The notes beneath the pieces were generated by a model, which saw nothing but the letters and a program-made list of their open reading frames with translations, was not told the DNA's origin and did no database searches. A stretch of DNA of 12,701 bases from contig JBFISM010000107.1 in the NCBI GenBank assembly GCA_041608535.1, positions 1 to 12,701 of the forward strand. The letters are read 5' to 3'. The DNA comes from JBFISM01 sp041608535 (GTDB lineage: Bacteria > Actinomycetota > Acidimicrobiia > Spongiisociales > UBA5794). This document shows, one piece after another, positions 1 to 6,229 of the stretch. Made by a program: the position numbers and the translations under genes. Numbering within the stretch: position 1 is the first letter of the stretch; each line of letters begins with the position of its first letter.

Positions 1-326
1 TCGCGCTGAACCTGTGCCGCAATCGAGCGCGAGGGCTCGGGCGCCGGCCCCGCCAGGTCTCACTCGATGCGGCGGTGACCCATGCGTCGGGTGACGACAC
101 CGCCGCCGAAGCGATCGAGGCGATCGACACGACTTGGGGTGATCGGCTCGCTGCTCTGGCCGAAGCGGAACGCATTGCCGTGGTACTGCGTCATGTAGTG
201 GGTCTCAGCTACAGCGAGCTGGCCGCGGCCGTGGAACGTCCCATCGGAACCGTCAAGTCCGACGTCCATCGCGGTCTGCAACGGCTGCGCTCGATCATGG
301 AACACGAAGGGAGCACTGCAGCATGA
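1..326 (+). CDS. ECF-type RNA polymerase sigma factor, C-terminal part (5' end outside window)
   Basis: The open frame runs in from the left edge (first full codon at base 3) and ends at TGA 324-326, leaving 107 residues. The first ten or so residues (ALNLCRNRAR) look like the end of sigma region 2. An acidic linker follows, and then a typical sigma70 region 4 from LAALAEAERIAVV through GLSYSELAAAVERPIGTVKSDVHRGLQRLR, which is the helix-turn-helix that binds the -35 element. ECF sigma factors direct RNA polymerase to small stress regulons. The internal GTG at 75 is not a credible start because homology continues upstream of it. The stop overlaps the start of the downstream DNA-repair gene (ATGA), so the two are probably co-translated and the sigma factor may control a DNA-damage response; that role is inferred from position. 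No anti-sigma gene is visible here. Confidence 0.88.
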   Translation, partial: ALNLCRNRARGLGRRPRQVSLDAAVTHASGDDTAAEAIEAIDTTWGDRLAALAEAERIAVVLRHVVGLSYSELAAAVERPIGTVKSDVHRGLQRLRSIMEHEGSTAA

Positions 327-1090
327 CCAAGGTCGACATCACTGCCCGTCTCGCCGAGTTGCGCACCACGGCTCCAGACGGGCTCGTTCACCGGGTGCTG
401 GAAGCGACCGGAACCGGGGCCCGCTATGCGGTCGTCGCCGGTCCGATCGGGCCGCTTGCGGTTCTGTTCTCTGCCAAGGGAGTGACGGGCTGTGCGCCGG
501 TCGACAAGCTGGACGACTACCTCGAACATCACGGCATCGCCGCCGCGGTCCTCGTGGAACGGTTGCCACGCAATCTCGAGGGCCGGGTGCGGCGTGCGCT
601 CGACAGCGGCAGGCTGCGTGACCTCCCGGTCGATCTAGCGGCGCTGAGTGAGTTTCAGCGGACCGTGCTGCAGGCCACGGCCACCATCCCGCCGGGAGAG
701 ATCCGGCCCTATGGGTGGGTCGCTCGCGAGATCGGCAAGCCCGGAGCGGTGCGGGCCGTTGGATCGGCACTCAACAAGAACCCGATCCCGGTGCTCATCC
801 CATGCCACCGCGTGGGCAAGAGCGACGGACACATCGGCAACTACGCCTACGGATCCGAGATGAAGCGCAAGCTGCTGGCGGCGGAAGGTCTCGACCCCGA
901 CGCCGTCGACGAGCTGGCGGATCGCAGGGTGCGTTTCACCGGCAGCGACACAACGCAGATCTACTGCCACCCGTCGTGTCATGCGGCGCAACGCACGTCT
1001 CCGGCACATGTCGTGGAGTTTCGTGATGCGGCGTCGGCGCTCGCTCAGGGCTACCGGCCGTGCAAGCTGTGCCGGCCCCAGGCCGCATGA
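323..1090 (+). CDS. Methylated-DNA--protein-cysteine S-methyltransferase fused to a C-terminal Ada zinc-binding domain
   Basis: This 255-residue suicide repair enzyme should transfer the alkyl group from O6-alkylguanine to its own cysteine. Residues about 34-104 resemble the N-terminal MGMT domain (YAVVAGPIGPLAVLFSAKGV). Residues 108-190 are the DNA-binding and catalytic domain, with FQRTVLQATATIPPGEIRPYG and the active-site PCHRV (Cys161). Residues about 203-253 form an Ada-type zinc module: Cys215 and Cys219 (YCHPSCHA) plus Cys247 and Cys250 (CKLCRP). All four cysteines of E. coli Ada Zn coordination are kept, including the counterpart of its methylphosphotriester acceptor (Cys38). In E. 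coli Ada this module is N-terminal and followed by an AraC helix-turn-helix; here it is C-terminal and there is no AraC domain. Start ATG 323 overlaps the sigma stop and has AAGGGAG at 307-313. Whether the Zn domain senses methylphosphotriesters or only binds DNA is unknown. Confidence 0.93.
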   Translation: MTKVDITARLAELRTTAPDGLVHRVLEATGTGARYAVVAGPIGPLAVLFSAKGVTGCAPVDKLDDYLEHHGIAAAVLVERLPRNLEGRVRRALDSGRLRDLPVDLAALSEFQRTVLQATATIPPGEIRPYGWVAREIGKPGAVRAVGSALNKNPIPVLIPCHRVGKSDGHIGNYAYGSEMKRKLLAAEGLDPDAVDELADRRVRFTGSDTTQIYCHPSCHAAQRTSPAHVVEFRDAASALAQGYRPCKLCRPQAA

Positions 1091-1128
1091 TCCGGAAGTA
1101 GCAGCGCAAGAGACCTCACAGGCGCAGG

Positions 1129-1134
1129 TAACGT
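1129..1134 (+). promoter_or_regulatory. Candidate -10 element (TAACGT) for a leaderless hydrolase transcript
   Basis: TAACGT fits the actinobacterial -10 pattern TANNNT and ends 7 bases before ATG 1142, the spacing expected if transcription begins at or next to the start codon. No convincing -35 is seen. It lies in the only gap (1091-1132) between the repair gene and the hydrolase operon. The alternative GTG start at 1133 would sit inside this element. Confidence 0.35.
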
Positions 1135-1141
1135 GCCGTCC

Positions 1142-2041
1142 ATGACCTGGCGGCCCGTTACCCAGAGTGCTCCGCAATGGTTCACCGATGCCATCGCCAC
1201 GCCATGGACAGAGGCGGTGGTCGACGTGGATGGGGCCCCGATCCACTACCTCGACTGGGGCAAGGCGTCCAACCCGGGTCTCATTCTCGTCCATGGCGGT
1301 GCCGCCCACGCCCACTGGTGGTCCTTCCTCGGGCCGTACTTCACCTCGCGCTGGCACGTCGTGGCGCTCGATCTGAGCGGGCACGGCGACAGCGGACGCC
1401 GGGGGCAATACTCCCTGGCCGGCTGGGCCGACGAGGTTATGGCAGTCACCCGAGCGGTGGGATTCCCCGGTCCACCCGTCGTCGTCGGGCATAGCCTCGG
1501 TGGCATGGTCACCATCGAAGCGGCGGCTCGGTTTGGCGAGGAGCTGCGGGGTGCCGTCATCGTCGACTCACCGGTGCGCCGGCCCGATCCCGAGTCCGTC
1601 GAGGGCAGCACCGGGCGCACCTTCCGCCGACCGGGGGTGTACCCGTCGCTCGAGGACGCGCTGTCGCATTTTCGCCTCATCCCCGAGCAGCCGAGCGACA
1701 GTCCGTGGGCGCTCGATCACATCGCCCGCCACTCGCTCCACCACACGCCGGCCGGCTGGACGTGGAAATTCGACCCGAAGGTGTTTGCCAGGAACAACAC
1801 GCCCCTCGGGGAGAGGTTGCGCCAGGTCACGTGCCGCGTCGCGCTCTTTCGCGGCGAGTACAGCGTGGTGGTGCCCCCGGACACGGCCGACTACATGTAC
1901 GACCTCATGGACCGCAACTCGCCGGTGATCTCGATCCCCGAGGCGCATCATCACCTGATCATCGACCAGCCGCTGGCCTTCGTCGCCGCGTTGCGCACGC
2001 TGCTGGCGGACTGGAAGCACTCGATCCCGCGGAGGACATGA
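1142..2041 (+). CDS. Alpha/beta hydrolase
   Basis: This is a 299-residue cytoplasmic alpha/beta-hydrolase-fold enzyme (counted from ATG 1142) with no signal peptide. The oxyanion-hole motif HGG lies at residues 51-53. The strand-turn LDLSGHGDSG follows at about 76-85. The nucleophile elbow GHSLGG at 116-121 gives Ser118 as nucleophile. The catalytic histidine is one of His269-271 in AHHHLIIDQP. The acidic triad member is less clear: Glu239 in RGEYS lies near the expected place after strand 7, and Asp142 in VIVDSP is an alternative. The overall pattern resembles MenH, haloperoxidase and epoxide hydrolase relatives, so the substrate cannot be named. An in-frame GTG at 1133 would add three residues; ATG 1142 is preferred because of the -10-like sequence just upstream. 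It is the first gene of a compact unit, with a 1-base gap to the methyltransferase. Confidence 0.88.
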   Translation: MTWRPVTQSAPQWFTDAIATPWTEAVVDVDGAPIHYLDWGKASNPGLILVHGGAAHAHWWSFLGPYFTSRWHVVALDLSGHGDSGRRGQYSLAGWADEVMAVTRAVGFPGPPVVVGHSLGGMVTIEAAARFGEELRGAVIVDSPVRRPDPESVEGSTGRTFRRPGVYPSLEDALSHFRLIPEQPSDSPWALDHIARHSLHHTPAGWTWKFDPKVFARNNTPLGERLRQVTCRVALFRGEYSVVVPPDTADYMYDLMDRNSPVISIPEAHHHLIIDQPLAFVAALRTLLADWKHSIPRRT

Positions 2042-2042
2042 C

Positions 2043-2813
2043 ATGGTGGTGTGGGACCCTGCCCAGTACCTCCACTTCAGCGATCATCGCTTGCGCCCCG
2101 CGCTCGATCTCCTCGCCCGCATCGGCCATCCGGCCCCACGACTGGTGCACGACGTCGGCTGTGGACCAGGGAACGTCACTCGGGTCATCGCCGATCGCTG
2201 GCCCGAGGCGAGGATCATCGGTAGCGACATCTCGGAACCGATGTTGGACGTGGCGCGCAACAGCTACCCGGAGCTCGAGTGGCAAACCATCGACGTCCGC
2301 TCGTGGGATCCGCCGGAGGCGCCCGACGTCATCTACTCCAATGCGGTGCTGCACTGGATACCCCACCACGACGAGACGATCCGCACCTTGTTCCGGTCGC
2401 TGGCACCGCAAGGGGTGCTCGCCATCCAGATGCCGCTCTCCTCCTATGAGCCGTCGCGCAAGCTCATGGCGCAGACGCTCGACGATCTCGGCCTGCTGCC
2501 GGACCTGCGCCGCAAGTTGGACGAGCCGGACGTCGCACCCGTCGACCACTATGTGGATCTCGGCCTCGAGCTGACTCCGCAAACCGATGTCTGGACGACC
2601 ACGTATCGGCATTGCCTTTCGGGGCCCGACCCCGTCTTCGAGTGGTTCAACGGCTCAGCATTGCGCAGTGTGCGACAAGCCCTTCCCGACGCCGACCGGG
2701 AGCGATACGACCGGGCCTACAAGACGGCCCTCCGCACCGCCTACCCGATGCGGCCCGACGGTACGACGATCCTGCCGTTCCCCAGGCTGTTCATGGTGCT
2801 CACCAACTCATGA
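2043..2813 (+). CDS. tam: Trans-aconitate 2-methyltransferase-like SAM-dependent methyltransferase
   Basis: This 256-residue class I SAM methyltransferase is very close in layout to E. coli Tam (about 252 residues). The N-terminal WDPAQYLHFSDHRLRPALDL matches the Tam signature WNPxxYLHFxxxRxRPAxxL. Motif I is VHDVGCGPGN (residues 35-44), and Asp62 in GSDIS should bind the SAM ribose. NAVLHW (100-105) and the APQGVLAIQMP strand (121-131) follow, and the C-terminal FPRLFMV is also a Tam hallmark. Tam methylates trans-aconitate, a damaged by-product of the citric acid cycle, to its monomethyl ester. The family match is strong, but substrate use here is inferred. A strong Shine-Dalgarno GGAGG lies at 2031-2035, 7 bases before ATG 2043. 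The stop overlaps the next start (ATGA at 2810-2813), so the genes form an operon. Confidence 0.88.
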   Translation: MVVWDPAQYLHFSDHRLRPALDLLARIGHPAPRLVHDVGCGPGNVTRVIADRWPEARIIGSDISEPMLDVARNSYPELEWQTIDVRSWDPPEAPDVIYSNAVLHWIPHHDETIRTLFRSLAPQGVLAIQMPLSSYEPSRKLMAQTLDDLGLLPDLRRKLDEPDVAPVDHYVDLGLELTPQTDVWTTTYRHCLSGPDPVFEWFNGSALRSVRQALPDADRERYDRAYKTALRTAYPMRPDGTTILPFPRLFMVLTNS

Positions 2814-3685
2814 CACGGCTGCGATGGACGCTGCACGATGGGCGCTTCCACGTGAGCGGGCCGGCAGCCTGGATCACGGCGTGGCGCACGCTGCACAGAA
2901 GTCTGGGACGAGAGGCGAGCGATCTCGTTGCCGCAGCAACGGCCGCCGATCCCGGGCTGCGGGCGCTGGAGCGTCGTTGGGCGCAGCGGTTGCTGCGCCG
3001 CCTCGACGTCCGGCTGCACAGCCGTGGTCTCGACACCATCGACCCCGACGAGCGATACGTCGTCGTGGCGCTGCACGAGGGGTTCGCCGACGCACTGGTG
3101 CTGCAGTCGCTCGGAATCGATCTCCGCTTCGCCGGTCGCAGCGAGCTGTGGAGCTGGCCGGTGCTCGGGGACTATCTGCGCGCCGCAGATCACCTCATCG
3201 TGGATCCGGAGCGACCCGTCACGTCACTGCGCACGCTGTTGCGAACGGCGGAACAAGTGTTCGCCGCAGGTGAGAGCCTTGCGCTGTTCGCCCAGGGCAC
3301 GCTGCTCGGGATCGAGACCGGCCTGCATCCCGGTGCGTTCGAAGTGGCGAAGCGCACCAAGCGGCGGGTGTTGCCGGTGGTCATCGCCGGCACTCATCGC
3401 ATCTGGGAGCACCCCTTCTCTCCACAGTTGCGATTCGGGTGCCCCGTGTGGCTGGAAGTGTTGCCACCCGAGCACATCGCCGACCCCCTCGTCGCCATGG
3501 ATCGCGTGGAGCGCCGGCTGAAACAGCGGGCGCTCGGACAAGAAGTGGCCCCACCCCGGCACTTCGACCCGGATCGCGACGGTGTCTGGCCGAATCATGC
3601 ATACAGGATCGATCCTGCCTTCCCCGAGGTCGCCCGGCGCCGCAACGAGCTGTACGGCTCGCTCGCCGTGGAGGAGAGCGCATGA
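2810..3685 (+). CDS. PlsC-like glycerolipid acyltransferase family protein
   Basis: This 291-residue protein resembles 1-acyl-glycerol-3-phosphate acyltransferases. The HX4D catalytic motif appears as His89-EGFA-Asp94, preceded by the strand YVVVAL that normally leads into it. Motif III, usually FPEGT, reads FAQGTLLG at residues 160-167, so the usual Glu is Gln. Motif IV is VLPVVIAGTH (187-196). No clear membrane segment is visible, so a soluble or peripheral enzyme is likely. The acyl donor and acceptor are unknown. The start ATG 2810 overlaps the methyltransferase stop and has no obvious Shine-Dalgarno, which suggests translational coupling. The open frame extends upstream to 2612, but that part only shadows the methyltransferase gene. 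The stop overlaps the next gene's start by 4 bases. Confidence 0.75.
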   Translation: MTRLRWTLHDGRFHVSGPAAWITAWRTLHRSLGREASDLVAAATAADPGLRALERRWAQRLLRRLDVRLHSRGLDTIDPDERYVVVALHEGFADALVLQSLGIDLRFAGRSELWSWPVLGDYLRAADHLIVDPERPVTSLRTLLRTAEQVFAAGESLALFAQGTLLGIETGLHPGAFEVAKRTKRRVLPVVIAGTHRIWEHPFSPQLRFGCPVWLEVLPPEHIADPLVAMDRVERRLKQRALGQEVAPPRHFDPDRDGVWPNHAYRIDPAFPEVARRRNELYGSLAVEESA

Positions 3686-4065
3686 GCGAGCTTCGCATCG
3701 TCGATCTCACCGGTGCGGTGACGTCGCTGGCACATACAGACCTGCGGGGGCTCGCTGGCGCAGACGGCGTCGTAGCGGTCGCCGATGTCGTGGATGTCTC
3801 CGGCGACGGGGCCCGTGCCACCCATTGCACTGCGATCAGCCGCGACGGGAGCTACCGGGCCTCGGTGCCGATCGCCACGATGCTCTCCGCTGGCAGGATC
3901 ACTGTGCTTCGCAACGGCCGGGTGCTCGATGCGGCCCAGGGAGGCCCACTGCGCCTGACGGTTGTCGACGGCGACACGCTGTGCTGGAACGTGAAGCACC
4001 TGGAGGAGCTGCGGCTGTCGATCGGTGCCCTGCCCGACGACGTTCCCGCCAACCCACCTCACTGA
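3682..4065 (+). CDS. Small molybdopterin-oxidoreductase-fold protein (putative)
   Basis: This 127-residue protein has no signal peptide or membrane segment. The C-terminal half reads like the end of the sulfite-oxidase/YedY catalytic domain: YRASVPIATML (58-68), then GGPLRL (87-92) and WNVKHLEELRLSIG (102-115), which correspond to the family pattern GxPLRLVVP...KxVKWLxxIxL. Cys49 in THCTAIS could be the counterpart of the Mo-binding cysteine, but this is uncertain. The protein is shorter than a normal domain (about 160-180 residues), so it may lack the cofactor and serve as a binding or scaffold protein. The fold assignment comes from recognised motifs only and needs a profile search. The ATG overlaps the acyltransferase stop and is preceded by GGAGGAG at 3670-3676. 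It is the last gene before a strong hairpin. Confidence 0.5.
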   Translation: MSELRIVDLTGAVTSLAHTDLRGLAGADGVVAVADVVDVSGDGARATHCTAISRDGSYRASVPIATMLSAGRITVLRNGRVLDAAQGGPLRLTVVDGDTLCWNVKHLEELRLSIGALPDDVPANPPH

Positions 4066-4105
4066 GCCGCGAGCACGAATGTGATCCAGCAGTAACGCGG
4101 CCTAC

Positions 4106-4139
4106 ACGTAGAGCGGCCGCCATCGCGGCCGCTCTACGT
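4106..4139 (+). terminator. Hairpin terminator after the hydrolase operon
   Basis: A perfect 15-bp stem (acgtagagcggccgc at 4106-4120, complement at 4125-4139) encloses a 4-base loop, starting 40 bases after the operon's last stop. Each arm contains a NotI-type palindrome. No T-tract follows (the next bases are C-rich), which is common for terminators of high-GC actinobacteria. It may act without U-tail pausing or together with Rho. Confidence 0.72.
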
Positions 4140-4427
4140 CGCCCCCTTCTCCCCGGAACGGCTGGGAACGATCCAGGTCTCGGGGCTTTCTGCACCAACG
4201 TCGTAGGACGACGACGATGCCTCGGTGGTACTACGTATCCAGACTCCCCTGTGGATGCGTCCGGTGCCACCGATCGGGTCCTATCCGTGCGGTAGGCGGT
4301 TTGCTGTGGTTCCAACGGCGAAAGAGACTGGTACGACGGAGAAGCTCGAAAGCTGCTGCCCGCTCCTTCTGCCGTGGCTCATCACCGGCTGGCATCGGTG
4401 GCAGGTGATGCCCTCGCACCACCATGA
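4140..4427. other. Non-coding stretch without recognised features
   Basis: Short open frames occur (for example 4225-4461 and 4217-4408), but their translations look random, carry no recognised motif and have no convincing ribosome binding site. A small CGTCGT-agg-ACGACG hairpin lies at 4199-4213. No tRNA or other RNA gene was recognised. The stretch may hold the eroded 5' part of the neighbouring DUF2332 gene, but no similarity to that family is readable in any frame. Confidence 0.5.
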
Positions 4428-4870
4428 TGAGCTGCGGCCGTCCGGATACAGGGGTTTCTGAAGAACATCGATTCGCACACTGCGCCGGTGGACCCGGCGC
4501 ACGCCTTTCGCGGGCAAACAGCTATGGACGTCGCCCGGCAGCACCCCGTGCCAATCGATCGCAGCGACGGCGCTGCGTGGCTTGCGGCCACGGTGCGCGC
4601 TCAGCCGGATTCGCTTGCGTTCGTGTACCACACCGTGATGCTGCAGTACCTCGATGCCGTGTCCCGAGCTCGGTTGCTCGATGCCATCGGAGATCTGGGT
4701 GCGACTGCGACCAGAGGTCTCCCGTCGCCTGGCTGCGATTCGAATCAGGTCCGGGGGAGATGGAGTTGCGGCTGACGGTCTACCCGGACGGGGTCGACCG
4801 CACGATCGCCACCGCTGATGCCCACCGGCAGTGGATTGCCTGGCGCCGCCACGGCCGAGACGACGACTGA
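4428..4870 (+). pseudogene. DUF2332-family pseudogene, 5'-truncated and frameshifted
   Basis: Two frames together read as the C-terminal third of a DUF2332 protein. The first frame, from after a TGA at 4425-4427 to about 4712, gives MDVARQHPVPIDRSDGAAWL, then FVYHTVMLQYLDAVSRARLL, which is the family's HSVVWQYL-type motif. From about 4703-4725 the homology moves to the -1 frame with SPVAWLRFESGPGEMELRLT, then ADAHRQWIAW, ending at TGA 4868-4870. This matches the family's PLAWLRxE and HGxWxxW ending. About 200 N-terminal residues of a full DUF2332 protein (around 330 residues) are missing upstream. No slippery heptamer is seen at the switch, so programmed frameshifting is unlikely. The function of DUF2332 is unknown. 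A sequencing error could explain the frame change but not the missing N-terminus. Confidence 0.75.
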
Positions 4871-4890
4871 TTGAGCTCCGGCGCGCTCGG

Positions 4891-5499
4891 TCAGCCCCCT
4901 GGAGTGATCGAAACGAGGGTGATCTCGAACGTGAGCGCCTCACCGGCCAGCTCGTGGTTGAGGTCGATGGTGACCGTGGTATCGGTCACCTCGATCACGA
5001 CACCGCGCTGGCCGGTGGCGAATTGCACTGGTGTCCCGACGACGTGGAACTCCTCGGGAACTTCCTCGATGGGGAACTCGACAATGGCCTCAGGGTCCTG
5101 TTCGCCGTACGCATCGGCAGGCTCGATCCGAACGGTCACCGTCTCTCCCACGGCCATGCCTCGCACCGCATCGTCGAAACCCTTGATCACCTGTCCGCTG
5201 CCGACGACGAACTCCAGCGGAGCTCTTCCGGTCGACGAGTCGAACTGCTCGCCATCATCGAGCGTGCCGGTGTAATCCACCGCGACCGTATCCCCGTCGG
5301 CGGCCACATCGCCGCCGTCGTCCGCAGCCACTTCGGTGGTGGTTGCTTCGGCCGTAGTAGTGGCGACCGGCGCCGTGGTGGACGGCACTGCGGTCGTAGT
5401 CGGCGCAGCGGTCGTCGTGGTGTCCTCCGCACCATCACCACACGCCGCCACGATCGTGATCAAGGCAGCAACGAGCACAGCGGTCGAACGAGCAGACAT
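4891..5499 (-). CDS. Lipoprotein FKBP-type (SlyD-like) peptidyl-prolyl cis-trans isomerase
   Basis: This 202-residue exported foldase should catalyse proline isomerisation outside the membrane. Residues 1-19 are a signal peptide ending in a lipobox (VAAC, Cys20). Residues about 26-56 form a Thr/Ala-rich low-complexity linker. The FKBP domain starts near residue 70 with VDYTGTLDDGEQFDSS and GRAPLEFVVGSGQVIKGFDDAVRGMAVGE. An insert-in-flap segment typical of SlyD follows (AYGEQDPEAIVEFP to about residue 180), and the last FKBP strand is EALTFEITLVSI. SlyD's His-rich metal-binding tail is absent. The start is ATG at 5499, with CGGAG on the minus strand 8 bases upstream. It converges on the DUF2332 remnant (20-base gap) and diverges from the lipoprotein/ABC cassette. 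Secreted clients cannot be named. Confidence 0.92.
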   Translation of the reverse strand: MSARSTAVLVAALITIVAACGDGAEDTTTTAAPTTTAVPSTTAPVATTTAEATTTEVAADDGGDVAADGDTVAVDYTGTLDDGEQFDSSTGRAPLEFVVGSGQVIKGFDDAVRGMAVGETVTVRIEPADAYGEQDPEAIVEFPIEEVPEEFHVVGTPVQFATGQRGVVIEVTDTTVTIDLNHELAGEALTFEITLVSITPGG

Positions 5500-5529
5500 G
5501 GGAGGAACTCCGGAGGTCGGGAAGCCGGC

Positions 5530-5535
5530 ATCTTA
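5530..5535 (-). promoter_or_regulatory. Candidate -10 element (TAAGAT) for the FKBP gene
   Basis: On the minus strand TAAGAT fits TANNNT and lies about 30 bases upstream of the FKBP start codon, leaving room for a short 5' leader with a Shine-Dalgarno. No good -35 was found at 16-18 bases. Confidence 0.3.
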
Positions 5536-5611
5536 CAGGGCACCCCGGGTTAGCCCCTGCAAGGCAATGCTCGAGCGGTCGGCGTTTAACTGCCTTGAAC
5601 ACACAGCCGGG

Positions 5612-5617
5612 TAGCGT
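5612..5617 (+). promoter_or_regulatory. Candidate -10 element (TAGCGT) for the lipoprotein/ABC cassette
   Basis: TAGCGT within GGGTAGCGTG resembles the GTAACGTG seen before the hydrolase gene. It is 30 bases upstream of ATG 5648. TTGAAC at 5595-5600 looks like a -35, but the spacer of 11 bases is too short, so the assignment is weak. Confidence 0.3.
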
Positions 5618-5647
5618 GTGCACGGCATTCCGCACGGTGGAGATCGG

Positions 5648-6229
5648 ATGACGCCGCACGAACGACGCCACACCTGGCTCGAGCTGGCCGCCCTGCTGGC
5701 CACACTCGCGCTCGTCTTCGGCGCCTGCGGAGGCGACGACGAACCGGAGACGCAGGGCGTGGCTTCGATCGAGGACACCAGCCTCGCAGCCGAGCAGCCG
5801 AGCCGTCAAGAGATCGAGGACGCCGTGCTCGACTTCACCCAGTGTCTCCGTGACGAGGGCTTCGAGGTACCGGACATCGAGCTCGACGCCAACGGGGCGC
5901 CCATCATCCGCACCGAGGATGTCGCGGGGATCGACATCGCTTCACGCGAGTTCCAGGAAGCCTTTGCTTCGTGCACCCCGATACTCACCTCGGCAGGTGC
6001 ATTCTCCTTCGACGCCGATCCGGAGCTGCAGGCGATATTCCAAGACCAACTGCAGGAGTTCTCCCAGTGCATGCGGCGCGAAGGAGTGGTCGATTTCCCC
6101 GACCCGATCGCCGGCACGTCAGGTATCCCCTACCCGATCGACGCCTTCTCAGACTTCACCAGCGATGCCTTCCAGACGGCGCTCGAGATCTGCCAGCAAC
6201 AGATCGGCTTCACAGGACTCGGCGAATGA
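5648..6229 (+). CDS. Cys-rich putative lipoprotein with two CMR/FPDP-type repeats
   Basis: This is a 193-residue exported protein. Residues 11-26 are hydrophobic and end in VFGAC, a slightly non-standard lipobox (Phe at -3) with Cys27 as the likely lipidated residue. The mature part contains two related units: FTQCLRDEGFEVPD (Cys66, followed later by Cys109) and FSQCMRREGVVDFPDP (Cys141, followed later by Cys182). Such CMRxxGVxxFPDP lipoproteins occur in actinobacteria beside HlyD/ABC genes; their function is unknown. The four mature cysteines could form two disulphides. ATG 5648 is chosen over the upstream in-frame start at 5618 because GGAGA at 5639-5643 is well spaced and the hydrophobic segment is then N-terminal. 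The stop overlaps the next start by 4 bases, so it belongs to the transporter operon and may be its substrate-binding or accessory partner. Confidence 0.8.
   Translation: MTPHERRHTWLELAALLATLALVFGACGGDDEPETQGVASIEDTSLAAEQPSRQEIEDAVLDFTQCLRDEGFEVPDIELDANGAPIIRTEDVAGIDIASREFQEAFASCTPILTSAGAFSFDADPELQAIFQDQLQEFSQCMRREGVVDFPDPIAGTSGIPYPIDAFSDFTSDAFQTALEICQQQIGFTGLGE

Noticed and set aside
635..1492. 285-residue open frame on the minus strand
   Set aside because: It lies antisense to the repair enzyme and hydrolase, both with strong family motifs; the translation shows no recognisable domain and is typical of high-GC shadow frames.
2612..2809. Upstream extension of the acyltransferase frame
   Set aside because: It overlaps the methyltransferase C-terminus, which has clear Tam homology to its last residues.
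4703..4725. Programmed -1 frameshift in the DUF2332 gene
   Set aside because: There is no slippery heptamer or strong downstream structure, and the gene also lacks its N-terminal two thirds.
4730..4755. GATTCGAATC, similar to a tRNA T-arm
   Set aside because: It encodes the conserved LRFES stretch of the DUF2332 remnant, and no acceptor stem, D-arm or anticodon arm fits around it.
4831..5553. 240-residue open frame on the plus strand opposite the FKBP gene
   Set aside because: The antisense strand encodes an unmistakable FKBP lipoprotein; the plus-strand product is low-complexity Arg/Gly-rich with no motif.
5971..6225. Upstream extension of the membrane fusion protein frame
   Set aside because: It shadows the lipoprotein gene; the N-terminal anchor begins right at ATG 6226.
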